Part shown: piece after piece, positions 9,356 to 18,100 of the stretch | Layout of the letters: the number at the start of each line of letters is the position of its first letter | Position numbering within the stretch: the first letter of the stretch is position 1 | Source: Saprospiraceae bacterium | GTDB lineage: Bacteria; Bacteroidota; Bacteroidia; Chitinophagales; Saprospiraceae | Direction: 5' to 3' | Length of the DNA: 64,000 bases | NCBI GenBank assembly: GCA_016710235.1 | Contig: JADJLG010000001.1 | Span: forward strand, 62,001-126,000 | Notes under the pieces: model-generated | What the model saw: the letters and a program-made list of their open reading frames with translations, nothing else | Databases searched by the model: none | Told to the model about the DNA's origin: nothing | Made by a program: the position numbers and the translations under genes

Positions 9356-10102
9356 TCAGTAACATCGAAACCAAATTCCTCGATCAGCTTTTTGTCTTTT
9401 CACATGGAGAATCCAATAATAATTATCTAAAATAAAAATTCTCTCAAACATTTTTGATTGAGAAAAAATAGCTTCTTTCAAAATATTTTGTACGATTTGA
9501 TCATTTTCCTCACCCCAGGATTGAATCGTTTCCACTTTAGTGACATGTAGTCCCAGATCGAGATAAACTTTGAATACTGCTTCATGATTCTCATTTATAT
9601 TTTTACCTCCGAGCTGATATTTTAATTTACTGTTGACATCATCTTCATTCCATTCCATTGCTATAAATGGAATTTTTGCATGTTCCTGTTTCTGAAGTTT
9701 CAATAGCAAATTCATGATCTGTGTCAACTCGGATAATTCCAGTTCGTTTATGTACACAACCAAGCTACACTTATCAATCATAACATTTCCGTTAATTTTG
9801 GACCCAAAAATCAGTAGCCGGCTCCCGATAGGAAAATATCGATCACCACATGCGCTATGACCTGAAATAGTTCCACTCACCAGTATTGACTGAAATGGAC
9901 TTCCTTTGAAACTTTGCTCTACCACCACTTCAGATTTATAATATCTATCCTTAGCAGAGTTGCTGTACGCTGACTTAATTTCAACGATAGCTACGGCGTC
10001 GCTATAGATATAATTCATTGAAACATTGCGCAGATGACAAATATAGTCTGCAGGAACATCGGCGAGCCACAGTTGAAAAATAACCAGAAAAACCAATCTC
10101 AT
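9356..10102 (-). CDS. exported protein, possibly NTR/TIMP-like; 3' end frameshifted
   Basis: This protein of about 248 aa starts with a short hydrophobic signal (MRLVFLVIFQLWLADVPA). The Cys after it (YICHL), the stretch YKSEVVVEQSFKG, and CGDRYFPIGSRLLIFG with a later Cys (IDKC) resemble the netrin/TIMP-like OB fold of some bacterial exported proteins; this is only an inference from pattern. The final residues (QKADRGIWFRCY) look unnatural. Adding one base in the T5 run at 9389-9393 gives KKLIEEFGFDVTEIF and a new stop at 9331, inside the EamA 3' end. The true gene may therefore be 9331-10102. Function unknown. Confidence 0.7.
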   Translation of the reverse strand: MRLVFLVIFQLWLADVPADYICHLRNVSMNYIYSDAVAIVEIKSAYSNSAKDRYYKSEVVVEQSFKGSPFQSILVSGTISGHSACGDRYFPIGSRLLIFGSKINGNVMIDKCSLVVYINELELSELTQIMNLLLKLQKQEHAKIPFIAMEWNEDDVNSKLKYQLGGKNINENHEAVFKVYLDLGLHVTKVETIQSWGEENDQIVQNILKEAIFSQSKMFERIFILDNYYWILHVKRQKADRGIWFRCY

Positions 10103-10472
10103 AATAGATTATAACGATTCAAATAGGTGATTCATCTTCGATAATAATATTTTTTTTCGGCACCATTCGAGATGGATTGACAATCTTATTGAATTGATCG
10201 ACTTTAAACCAAATTTTGCAGCAAAAAAATGGCTGTATCTTCTCTGGTTATTTGAAACATTCACACAAGCAAATTCCGGATTGAGGACCGGGCGAATAAA
10301 GCAAACATCCATGCAGCTCATACGGTTTATATTCAATTTGAAATTCCAGGCACAATTCATTACAAATCAGACCTATAAACATTATATAATTCAATAATAA
10401 ATAAAAAATATTAATGCAGGAATCAATTTGGGATAAGGATAATGCTCAATTTTTTTGCAGTTTATTGAAAAG
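10103..10472. other. intergenic, no gene seen
   Basis: This is an AT-rich stretch between the exported protein's start and tRNA-Arg. Open frames exist on both strands (for example 10194-10397) but have no recognisable motif, signal peptide or promoter, and their composition is not protein-like. Confidence 0.5.
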
Positions 10473-10545
10473 TGATCGGGGAAGGAATCGAACCCTCACC
10501 ATCAGAGCCGAAATCTGATATTCTAATCCGTTGAACTACCCGACC
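10473..10545 (-). tRNA. tRNA-Arg (anticodon TCG)
   Basis: The minus strand folds as a cloverleaf: acceptor GGTCGGG pairs with CCCGATC (one G-U pair), D arm TAGTTCAACGGATTA, anticodon stem TCAGA/TCTGA with loop TTTCGGC (anticodon TCG), and T arm GAGGGTTCGATTCCTTC. The discriminator is A and CCA is not encoded. UCG reads CGN arginine codons. Confidence 0.93.
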
Positions 10546-10554
10546 AACTGAAAG

Positions 10555-10588
10555 CAAAGGTAGTATATTCTCTATAAGAAAAAACAAA
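10555..10588 (-). promoter_or_regulatory. Bacteroidota promoter of tRNA-Arg
   Basis: TACCTTTG (10555-10562, minus strand) is the -7 element and TTTG (10585-10588) the -33 element, with 22 nt between them. The tRNA 5' end is 9 nt downstream. This is one of the clearest two-part promoters in the window. Confidence 0.75.
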
Positions 10589-10657
10589 ATCCTAAAAATG
10601 CAACTGACTCGCAAACCATTCCGCAGCTGAGGATTCTTACCCGGCATTGCTCATTTG

Positions 10658-12169
10658 ATGGGTCACAATAGGATTTTCGCTGCATGTCGAGAAAACACTA
10701 TCTTGTCAATCAAATTACAGGAAGTGCAAACCAAAAAATTAAATTTAACCGACGGTATCATGCTGGTAACCGGTTCTATGATTGGATCCGGAATTTTCAT
10801 CGTAAGCGCAGACATTGCACGAAATCTTGGAAGCGGTGGATGGTTGTTGATGGCGTGGTTGATAGCGGGATTGATGACGATCATGGCAGCTCTGAGTTAT
10901 GGCGAGCTTGCGTCTCTGATTCCAAATGCAGGAGGACAATATGTCTATCTTCGGGAAGCATATAATCCTTTAGTTGCCTTTCTCTATGGGTGGAGCTTGT
11001 TTGCTGTCATCCAAACCGGAACAATAGCTGCCGTTGGTGTGGCTTTTGCTAAGTTTACTGGTGTTTTCGTCCCGGAATTGAGTGAAAAGAACATCTTGCT
11101 GCAGATAGGTACATTTAAACTCTCAGCTGCTCAACTATTGGCCATTGCCTCAATAGTTTTTCTGACCTGGTACAATACTAGAGGATTACGCGCAGGATCG
11201 ACATTTCAAACTGTTTTTACCACTGCCAAATTACTTGCATTATTTGGTCTAATCCTGCTAGGATTTGTCTTTTTTGACTCTCATATCTGGTCTCAGAACT
11301 GGTCATACTTTTGGACTGCCCACTTAGTAAAACCCAATGAAGAAGGATTGCTCTCCCTGCAAAGTCTCACAGGAATGTCATTACTGATGGCTATTGGTGT
11401 ATCAATGGTAGGGACGCTTTTCTCCAGTGACGCTTGGAACAATGTCACCTTTGTAGCAGGAGAAATGAAAAATCCTTCTCAGGACGTGGCTCGGTCAATG
11501 GTGATCGGAACGCTGATCGTCACAGGTATTTATATCCTCACCAACATCGTCTATCTGGGCTTGCTTCCTCTGGTCGGACAGGCGAATGGCGTTGATGTCA
11601 TGGAACGAGGTATACAGTACGCCCTTTATGATCGTGTCGGGACTGCTGCTGCCCATCAGATCTTTGGTACGATAGCCGTCTTCATCATGGCTGGCTTAAT
11701 CATGGTATCAACTTTTGGATGCAACAATGGATTGATACTGTCTGGGTCGAGAGTTTATCGAGTTATGGCTCTTGATGGTTTGTTTTTCAACAGAGCTGCC
11801 TTACTCAATGCCAAGGGTGTGCCTGCCTGGGCATTATGGATGCAATGCATCTGGGCATCTGTTCTCTGCATTTCTGGCAGGTACGGAGATTTATTAGATT
11901 ATGTGGTTTTTGCTGTTTTAATATTTTACATTTTGACCGTCGCAGGTGTCATCATCTTGCGAATCAAAAGACCTGATTCAAATCGACCCTACCGCACTCC
12001 TTTCTACCCTTTTATTCCCCTAATATACATAGCATCAGCACTCGTCATCTGCATTATACTTTTGGTCAAAAAACCGGAATATACCTGGCCAGGCCTGGGA
12101 ATCGTGCTCCTTGGAATTCCTCTTTATTATTTCATTCTCAAAAAGAATCCTCCGGAGCAGCTAGATTAG
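10658..12169 (+). CDS. APC family amino-acid permease
   Basis: This is an inner-membrane amino acid-polyamine-organocation transporter of about 503 aa, most like the LAT/SLC7-type branch. The TM1 substrate-binding motif GSMIGSGIFIVSADIA is intact, and TM2-3 contain the family signature WLIAGLMTIMAALSYGELAS…PNAGGQYVYLREAY. About 12 hydrophobic segments are visible, and SSDAWNNVTFVAGEMKNPS in the TM6-7 loop is typical of the family. The start is uncertain: TTG-ATG occurs at 10655/10658, and a later start before LQEVQTKKLNLTDG is possible. Substrate specificity is unknown. It is convergent with the SusD gene and overlaps its stop by a few bases. Confidence 0.92.
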   Translation: MGHNRIFAACRENTILSIKLQEVQTKKLNLTDGIMLVTGSMIGSGIFIVSADIARNLGSGGWLLMAWLIAGLMTIMAALSYGELASLIPNAGGQYVYLREAYNPLVAFLYGWSLFAVIQTGTIAAVGVAFAKFTGVFVPELSEKNILLQIGTFKLSAAQLLAIASIVFLTWYNTRGLRAGSTFQTVFTTAKLLALFGLILLGFVFFDSHIWSQNWSYFWTAHLVKPNEEGLLSLQSLTGMSLLMAIGVSMVGTLFSSDAWNNVTFVAGEMKNPSQDVARSMVIGTLIVTGIYILTNIVYLGLLPLVGQANGVDVMERGIQYALYDRVGTAAAHQIFGTIAVFIMAGLIMVSTFGCNNGLILSGSRVYRVMALDGLFFNRAALLNAKGVPAWALWMQCIWASVLCISGRYGDLLDYVVFAVLIFYILTVAGVIILRIKRPDSNRPYRTPFYPFIPLIYIASALVICIILLVKKPEYTWPGLGIVLLGIPLYYFILKKNPPEQLD

Positions 12170-13608
12170 TTTGGAACACACAGTTTATTTGTTGTCAACT
12201 CACCACTTGGAATAGGCCACATATAATTCTTTGCTGTAGGCGGCACTTCAGGAGCCAGACCTATGCTTCCAGTCTTTGAAGGCAGTGCAAGCCCATTGCG
12301 TTGGATATCTTGCAGGCGCAATCCTTCTCCCAGAAATTCGATCCTCCTCTCCATCAATATCGTCTGGACCAAAGCATCAGAAGTGGATACTTGATCATTA
12401 GGAAAAACATACTGAGCTGATGATCTGTGGCGCACAGAATTCAGCAGATCCAAAGCAAGAGTCAGTTGGCCCATCTTTGCCGCTGCTTCAGCATAGTTCA
12501 ATATCACTTCTGCATATCTCAATACAGGAACATAGTCTCTGAAAGGTGCCGTCGTGATGCTAAATTTCTTTAAAATCCTGTGCTTTGCCGGACTCAGTCC
12601 AATCAAAGAGTTCCTTGCGTCATCAGCAGACTGAAACACTTCATTTGCAACAATTCCCGCCGGCGTCAAAAACAATATAGGTTGGGTCACATAGTTGAAA
12701 GCAAGTGCATACTGTGCAGCTGGTGTTTCAGTAGTAGAATTTATAAATGGAATAGAAAATATTGACTCCACACCCGTATAGCTTCCTGTAAATAATGCAG
12801 CTACAGAAGGCTCCAAAGCATGAATAGTAGCTCCTGCCGAGAACTGGTAAGGCGGTGACGAAGAAACTATTTTTGAAGCTTCCTGGATGACTTTATCCGG
12901 CATATTCATATTCAAATAGACCCTGGTCTTCAAAGCTACAGCGGTGGCCTTGTGTGCCCTTGATTTATTGAGCGAAATACTTGAAAAACTTACTGGCAGG
13001 TCTAGTTCTGCTTCATCCAGATCTTTGATAATCTGATTGTAGACTTCCTCTACAGGACTGCGCACCAGATCATTGTGTCCTGAAGATCTGATAGCGGCCA
13101 ATCGCAGCGGAATACCCGGTGCGGATTTATCCACGAAATAAGGTTTTGCATATGTTTGGGTAAGGATCAAAAAAGAAAGTGCTCTGACAAATTTTGCTTC
13201 TGCAATGTAAATTTTTCTTAGACTATCGCTCACCACATTTGAATTCTGCAAATTCTCCATGAGTAGATTTGCTGAATTGACTGCGGAATATGCAGCAGAC
13301 CATACATCATTGATGTACTCATTTGTTGATGCCACATTCTGATTCCACACTGCAGAACCTGTCGCAGCGTTTCCATCATTCTGCCCAAATTCATCTGCTC
13401 TTTGTTCATTGAAAATAATCCATCTTCCTCCATACAAATTTGGATTTTGCAACTTGGCATAAAGATTATTGACATGCGCTGCAATTTTCGTAGGTGAATT
13501 GTAAGCTTCGCTCTCCGGAATACTGGTATTCGGATCCAAGTCCAGAAACTGGTCATTGCAAGACATCAGCAAAAAGACAAGTAATACAGAAAATACTTTA
13601 TAAATCAT
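12166..13608 (-). CDS. SusD/RagB family nutrient-binding lipoprotein
   Basis: This is an outer-membrane surface lipoprotein that works with the SusC gene upstream to capture a substrate for TonB-dependent import. The ATG at 13608 gives MIYKVFSVLLVFLLMSC with a lipobox Cys, then NDQFLDLDPNTSIPESEAY, a typical SusD N-terminus. Later segments ARALAFL-like FVRALSFLILTQTYAKPYF, VILNYAEAAAKMG and MERRIEFLGEGLRLQDIQRNG are classic for the family (TPR-like helices and C-terminal RagB region). The 480-aa length is normal. It lies 71 bp downstream of the SusC gene, clearly one operon. No glycosidase or sulfatase is nearby, so the substrate is unknown. Confidence 0.95.
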   Translation of the reverse strand: MIYKVFSVLLVFLLMSCNDQFLDLDPNTSIPESEAYNSPTKIAAHVNNLYAKLQNPNLYGGRWIIFNEQRADEFGQNDGNAATGSAVWNQNVASTNEYINDVWSAAYSAVNSANLLMENLQNSNVVSDSLRKIYIAEAKFVRALSFLILTQTYAKPYFVDKSAPGIPLRLAAIRSSGHNDLVRSPVEEVYNQIIKDLDEAELDLPVSFSSISLNKSRAHKATAVALKTRVYLNMNMPDKVIQEASKIVSSSPPYQFSAGATIHALEPSVAALFTGSYTGVESIFSIPFINSTTETPAAQYALAFNYVTQPILFLTPAGIVANEVFQSADDARNSLIGLSPAKHRILKKFSITTAPFRDYVPVLRYAEVILNYAEAAAKMGQLTLALDLLNSVRHRSSAQYVFPNDQVSTSDALVQTILMERRIEFLGEGLRLQDIQRNGLALPSKTGSIGLAPEVPPTAKNYMWPIPSGELTTNKLCVPN

Positions 13609-13679
13609 GGATATTTTTTTTGAAATAAAAGTAACGGAATTTGACATGACAATTTTCTATTTAATGTTGTCGATTAAAA

Positions 13680-16600
13680 TTAAAAACCAACTTGAACGCC
13701 TGCGGAAAATACCTGTGCATTCGGAGGAACATTTTGATCTTTCCCGGAATGTATAGAATTACCGTTGATCGAAATTTCGGGATCGGATCCTCGATACTTG
13801 GTTAAAGTGTACAGGTTGACGGCCTGCACATAAACTCTTGCACTACTGATTTTACCTTGCAATTTTACATTTTGAAGTGGTACATTGTAGGCAAATTGAA
13901 TATTCTTTAATTTTAGATAATCTCCTTTCTCAACTTTTGAAGTCGCCGCAAATGAAAAACCTGAAGAGACATTATCCGTGTATTGTAATTTTGGAATCTC
14001 TGTAATATCACCGGGTTTTTGCCAACGGGATTTAATGAAAGTACCACTATTAAAATATCGACCATCAGAATTGGTCGCTCTTGTTCCATTGTATAATAAA
14101 TTTCCCCCCACAAATGTGAGATTGATATTCAACTCAAAATTTTTATATTGGATATTGTGATTCCATCCGCCAAAAAAAGTCGGTAGTGATGGTCCCTGTA
14201 TGACACCATCCTTGTAGTTATCGATTGCAGGGGCAGGACTCCCATCCAAATAGGTCCATTTTGGCGATCCGCTGTGATTATACTGCACCATCTTGCCTTC
14301 ACTATTTTGAAAGATCATGAATCCATTGTCAGGATTGACACCGATGGCAGGAACTGCAAAAATAGATCCAATGGAATAACCAACTCTTGTCATATTTTGA
14401 ACTCCAAAAATGCTCGGAACGTACACATCACTCACCAAAGAAGTAACTTTATTCTTTAGAGTAGAAAAATTGAGATTCGAATACCAGGACCAATCCTTAT
14501 TTCTGATCAATTGACCGTTGAGTGCAAGTTCGATTCCTTGATTGTACATGCTCCCAATATTTTCATTGATATAATTTCCAGGGATTCCTGCTGATAGCGC
14601 TTGCGGTGATTTAAGTACCAATCCGTCGATGAGATTTTTGTAATAATCTATCTCAATTGATATACGATCTTTGAAAAAATGAAACTCAGCACCAATGTCC
14701 ATTTTCTTGCTGGTTTCCCATTGAAGATTAGGATTGCCGCTTTGAGCATATTTTAATGTGGGAAGGCCTCCGTAGGTAGCAGAATTGTAAGCGCCAATTG
14801 CCGGATAATCTCCGATTTCACTATTTCCAACAATCCCATAACTACCTCTTAACCTTGCAAAATTCAGGATATTTTTAAGATTTGAATTTTTGAAAAATCC
14901 TTCATTATGGATATTCCATCCGACCGAAGCTCCTCCAAAATTTCCGAATTTATTTCCATCAGCCAGGGCGGACAATCCATCTCTGCGAAAGTTTAAACTT
15001 GCAAAATACTTTTTTGCATAATCATAATTAAATGTTGAAAAATAGGACAACAAAGCATTCTCTGATAAGACATTTCCTATAGGTGAAATATTCACAAATC
15101 CTCCCTGATAGTTTTTATAATATGGATCAGCTATATTGGACCTCTCTGCTCCCCAGGAATCTATCGTAGTTTTCATTTGTTCGTATCCAACCAACAATTC
15201 CGTTTGGTGAACAGACTTAAATACTTTTTGATACTTCAATGTATTTACCCAGTCCGTCCTCAGATATTTAGTTGAAATATTGCTTGCAATTCCGTTAGAA
15301 GATGCACCTCCACCATGTATCGGATTATTAAAGGTCCGATTGTCAGTGAGTAGGTGATTAATTCCATAATTCATTTTGAAACTCAATCCAGGTAGAATAC
15401 TCAGCTCACCAAAAATATTTCCAAAGGCGAGATTATTTTCAGAAGTGTTGACGTCATTATCCAGTATCCAAGCCAGATTGTAAGCATTGATGGTACCGAT
15501 CGTTGATGGATTATTCAGTCCGTAACCTACACTTGTACCATTCTGTATGTGATAGGAGCCATCAGCATTGTATACAGGAACATTCGGGGGCAAAACATAA
15601 GTCATCCTTCCCAGTGGCTCATTGAAAATATATTGCGAATTATAAGCTGAAGAGGACAAAGTATTGCTCGGGATCGCTCCTGTCATAGGCCCGGTATTCT
15701 TGCCATTTGCGTAAGAAAGACTAGCTCCCGTATTGATAAAACTGTTCACCTTTTGATCCAGGTTTACTCGGAGTGAATATCTCTTATAGGTATTCGTCTT
15801 GATAAAATTATCCTGATCCAAATATGCTAAGGAAAAATAGTATGCTGTATTCGAGTTGGCACCGGAAGCGCTAAAATGGTGAGAATGCGACCATCCGGGT
15901 TTAAACGCAACATCGAACCAGTTGGTGCTCACCACACTGCCGTCGGGGTTGGTCATGAGCTTATATCCCGGAGTTCTACCGGTATTCACCATAGCTTCAT
16001 TTTTGATCGTGACATAATCTTCTGCTCCGAGAAGTTCAGGGAGATTGTATGGCTTGCTTACAGAAACCCATGCATCATAATTGACTCTGACGCGTCCTTT
16101 TCTTCCCCTTTTTGTGTTGATCACCATGACACCGTTGGCGGCACGTGATCCATAAATTGCTGCAGCAGAAGCGTCCTTTAGAATGTCAATTGAGGCGATA
16201 TCCTGCGGATTGATTTCTGCCAGAGGATTATTTCCTATGACACCGCCTATGGCACCAACAAACATGCTCACTCCATCTACTACTACTAAAGGGAAAAGAC
16301 CACTTGTAATGGAATTGAGGCCTCTGATCCGAAGTACCGGAGTATTATTCAGAGCATTGGTAGGCTGGATGAGGTCAACACCCGGAGCTACGCCACCCAG
16401 CAACTGATCAAAACTCAAAGCAGGACGGGTCAATATTTGTTTTGAAGATAAATTGGCTACAGAACCGGAAAAATCGCTTTTTCTCTGAACTGTATAACCT
16501 GAAGTAATGAGGACTTCTTCCAGTTCGGTTTGCAACTCCTGCAACCTGATCAACACGGGCTCTGAATTGTTGATTTTAAAATTTTCACTTAGATATCCTA

Positions 16601-16856
16601 TCCTACTGATGTTAAGCTGAAGGGGAAAGCGTGGAGAGATCAACAAGGTGAATTCTCCCAGTGCATTAGTAGTCGAATAAACAGCTTCAGCAGAATCGAC
16701 CACAATGGCATTTTCTACAGGCAATCCCGTCACATAATCTTTAACGACCCCTTTCAGATTGATTTTTTGAGCTTGAAGGCCGTAAGAACCTATGATTATC
16801 AAAGAAAGACAGAGTAAGAGATTTTGGGTATAGTGATATGTTTTTCTGCACTCCAT
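13680..16856 (-). CDS. SusC/RagA family TonB-dependent outer-membrane transporter
   Basis: This is a TonB-linked importer, 1058 aa from ATG 16856 (MECRKTYHYTQNLLLCLSLI…LQAQ signal peptide); the frame extends upstream but that prefix spoils the signal. In order it has a carboxypeptidase-like regulatory domain (LKGVVKDYVTGLPVENAIVV…NALGEFTL, about 32-110), then a plug domain with PVLRIRGLNSI, PLVVVDGV and DIASIDILKDASAAAIYGSR followed by ANGVMVINTKRG, the SusC signature. A long beta-barrel follows, ending in an aromatic residue (VQVGF). It is the first gene of a two-gene susCD operon. No sigma/anti-sigma pair is adjacent. Confidence 0.96.
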   Translation of the reverse strand: MECRKTYHYTQNLLLCLSLIIIGSYGLQAQKINLKGVVKDYVTGLPVENAIVVDSAEAVYSTTNALGEFTLLISPRFPLQLNISRIGYLSENFKINNSEPVLIRLQELQTELEEVLITSGYTVQRKSDFSGSVANLSSKQILTRPALSFDQLLGGVAPGVDLIQPTNALNNTPVLRIRGLNSITSGLFPLVVVDGVSMFVGAIGGVIGNNPLAEINPQDIASIDILKDASAAAIYGSRAANGVMVINTKRGRKGRVRVNYDAWVSVSKPYNLPELLGAEDYVTIKNEAMVNTGRTPGYKLMTNPDGSVVSTNWFDVAFKPGWSHSHHFSASGANSNTAYYFSLAYLDQDNFIKTNTYKRYSLRVNLDQKVNSFINTGASLSYANGKNTGPMTGAIPSNTLSSSAYNSQYIFNEPLGRMTYVLPPNVPVYNADGSYHIQNGTSVGYGLNNPSTIGTINAYNLAWILDNDVNTSENNLAFGNIFGELSILPGLSFKMNYGINHLLTDNRTFNNPIHGGGASSNGIASNISTKYLRTDWVNTLKYQKVFKSVHQTELLVGYEQMKTTIDSWGAERSNIADPYYKNYQGGFVNISPIGNVLSENALLSYFSTFNYDYAKKYFASLNFRRDGLSALADGNKFGNFGGASVGWNIHNEGFFKNSNLKNILNFARLRGSYGIVGNSEIGDYPAIGAYNSATYGGLPTLKYAQSGNPNLQWETSKKMDIGAEFHFFKDRISIEIDYYKNLIDGLVLKSPQALSAGIPGNYINENIGSMYNQGIELALNGQLIRNKDWSWYSNLNFSTLKNKVTSLVSDVYVPSIFGVQNMTRVGYSIGSIFAVPAIGVNPDNGFMIFQNSEGKMVQYNHSGSPKWTYLDGSPAPAIDNYKDGVIQGPSLPTFFGGWNHNIQYKNFELNINLTFVGGNLLYNGTRATNSDGRYFNSGTFIKSRWQKPGDITEIPKLQYTDNVSSGFSFAATSKVEKGDYLKLKNIQFAYNVPLQNVKLQGKISSARVYVQAVNLYTLTKYRGSDPEISINGNSIHSGKDQNVPPNAQVFSAGVQVGF

Positions 16857-17065
16857 GAGAATTGAATTTTGCCATAAAAGTAAGGGCAGGGTGATCCATA
16901 ACATCCATTCATATTCCAATTTCGGATAATGTGGGGATAATCCAAGCCTTATATTATGTGAAACACTGAAAATAATTGACAAAAAGCTTCTCTACATTCC
17001 AAACCCTTCAACTTTTGAAGAGTTAACCTGAGGGGATAAAATGGATCAAGATCGGGTAAATGAGC

Positions 17066-17073
17066 TAACTTTG
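17066..17073 (+). promoter_or_regulatory. -7 element (TAACTTTG) before dus
   Basis: TAACTTTG fits TAnnTTTG and ends only 7 nt before the dus ATG at 17081, so transcripts would be leaderless or nearly so if this is the active promoter. Confidence 0.45.
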
Positions 17074-17080
17074 TCCCCGA

Positions 17081-18100
17081 ATGTCTGTGCAAATAGCTAC
17101 TATAGATCTTGGGGATTTTCCACTCCTGCTTGCGCCGATGGAGGATGTAAGCGATCCACCATTTCGCGCAGTGTGCAAAAGACAGGGCTGCGACCTGATG
17201 TATTCCGAATTTATCTCCGTCGAAGGACTGATCCGGGATGCAGAGAAATCGCTCAAAAAGCTCGACACAGAAGAATCCGAAAGACCAATAGGCATTCAAA
17301 TTTTTGGCTCGGAATTGAGCTCCATGGTGCAGGCAGCCCAAATCGTCGAAGAAGCCAAACCCGACTTACTGGACATCAATTATGGATGCCCTGTTCAAAA
17401 AGTAGTGTGCAAGCTTGCAGGTGCTGGTATCCTGAAAGATATTCCAAAAATGGTAAAACTGACGGAGGCAGTTGTCAAAGCGACATCATTACCTGTTACC
17501 GTCAAAACTCGATTAGGCTGGGACGATAATACGATCAATATTGAAGAAGTCGCCGAAAGCTTATTCGATATTGGAATCAAAGCCCTCACCATCCATGCAA
17601 GGACTCGTTCACAAATGTATAAAGGGGAAGCTGACTGGTCTTGGATTGCTAAGGTCAAAAACAACCCTCGAATTCAGATTCCCATATTTGGCAATGGAGA
17701 TATAGACTCCGCTCCCAAAGCATTGGAATATAAGAACAGATATGGCGTTGACGGTATCATGATCGGCAGAGCCAGTATCGGATACCCCTGGATTTTCAGA
17801 GAAGTCAAACATTATCTCAAAACAGGAGAGTTATTGCCTGGACCAACAATGAGCGAGCGCCTTGAAGCTGTCCGGATGCATCTCGAACGATCTATATTAT
17901 GGAAAGGTCCCAAAGTAGGAATCGTCGAGATGAGAAGACATTATACCAACTATTTCCGCGGCCTTCCCCACGTAAAAGAATTTCGCAACCGCTTGGTCAC
18001 CGAGTTTGATCATATCCAAATCCTTTCCATTCTGGATGAAATGGAAAACGTCTATGCCGGCCATGATCTGATCACAGACCAAAACATGTGTGCAGTATGA
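17081..18100 (+). CDS. dusB: tRNA-dihydrouridine synthase
   Basis: This flavoenzyme reduces specific uridines in tRNA D-loops to dihydrouridine using NAD(P)H. The 339-aa protein begins with the FMN-binding TIM-barrel start PLLLAPMEDVSDPPFRAVC and has the family motif DINYGCPVQKVV (about 98-109) followed by KLAGAGIL. Later, FGNGDI and GVDGIMIGRASIGYPWIF form the phosphate-binding end of the barrel, and the C-terminal helical domain contains MRRHYTNYFRG. The closest subgroup by eye is DusB. Its stop overlaps the start of the CCA-adding enzyme (ATGA), so both tRNA-maturation genes are translationally coupled. Confidence 0.93.
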   Translation: MSVQIATIDLGDFPLLLAPMEDVSDPPFRAVCKRQGCDLMYSEFISVEGLIRDAEKSLKKLDTEESERPIGIQIFGSELSSMVQAAQIVEEAKPDLLDINYGCPVQKVVCKLAGAGILKDIPKMVKLTEAVVKATSLPVTVKTRLGWDDNTINIEEVAESLFDIGIKALTIHARTRSQMYKGEADWSWIAKVKNNPRIQIPIFGNGDIDSAPKALEYKNRYGVDGIMIGRASIGYPWIFREVKHYLKTGELLPGPTMSERLEAVRMHLERSILWKGPKVGIVEMRRHYTNYFRGLPHVKEFRNRLVTEFDHIQILSILDEMENVYAGHDLITDQNMCAV

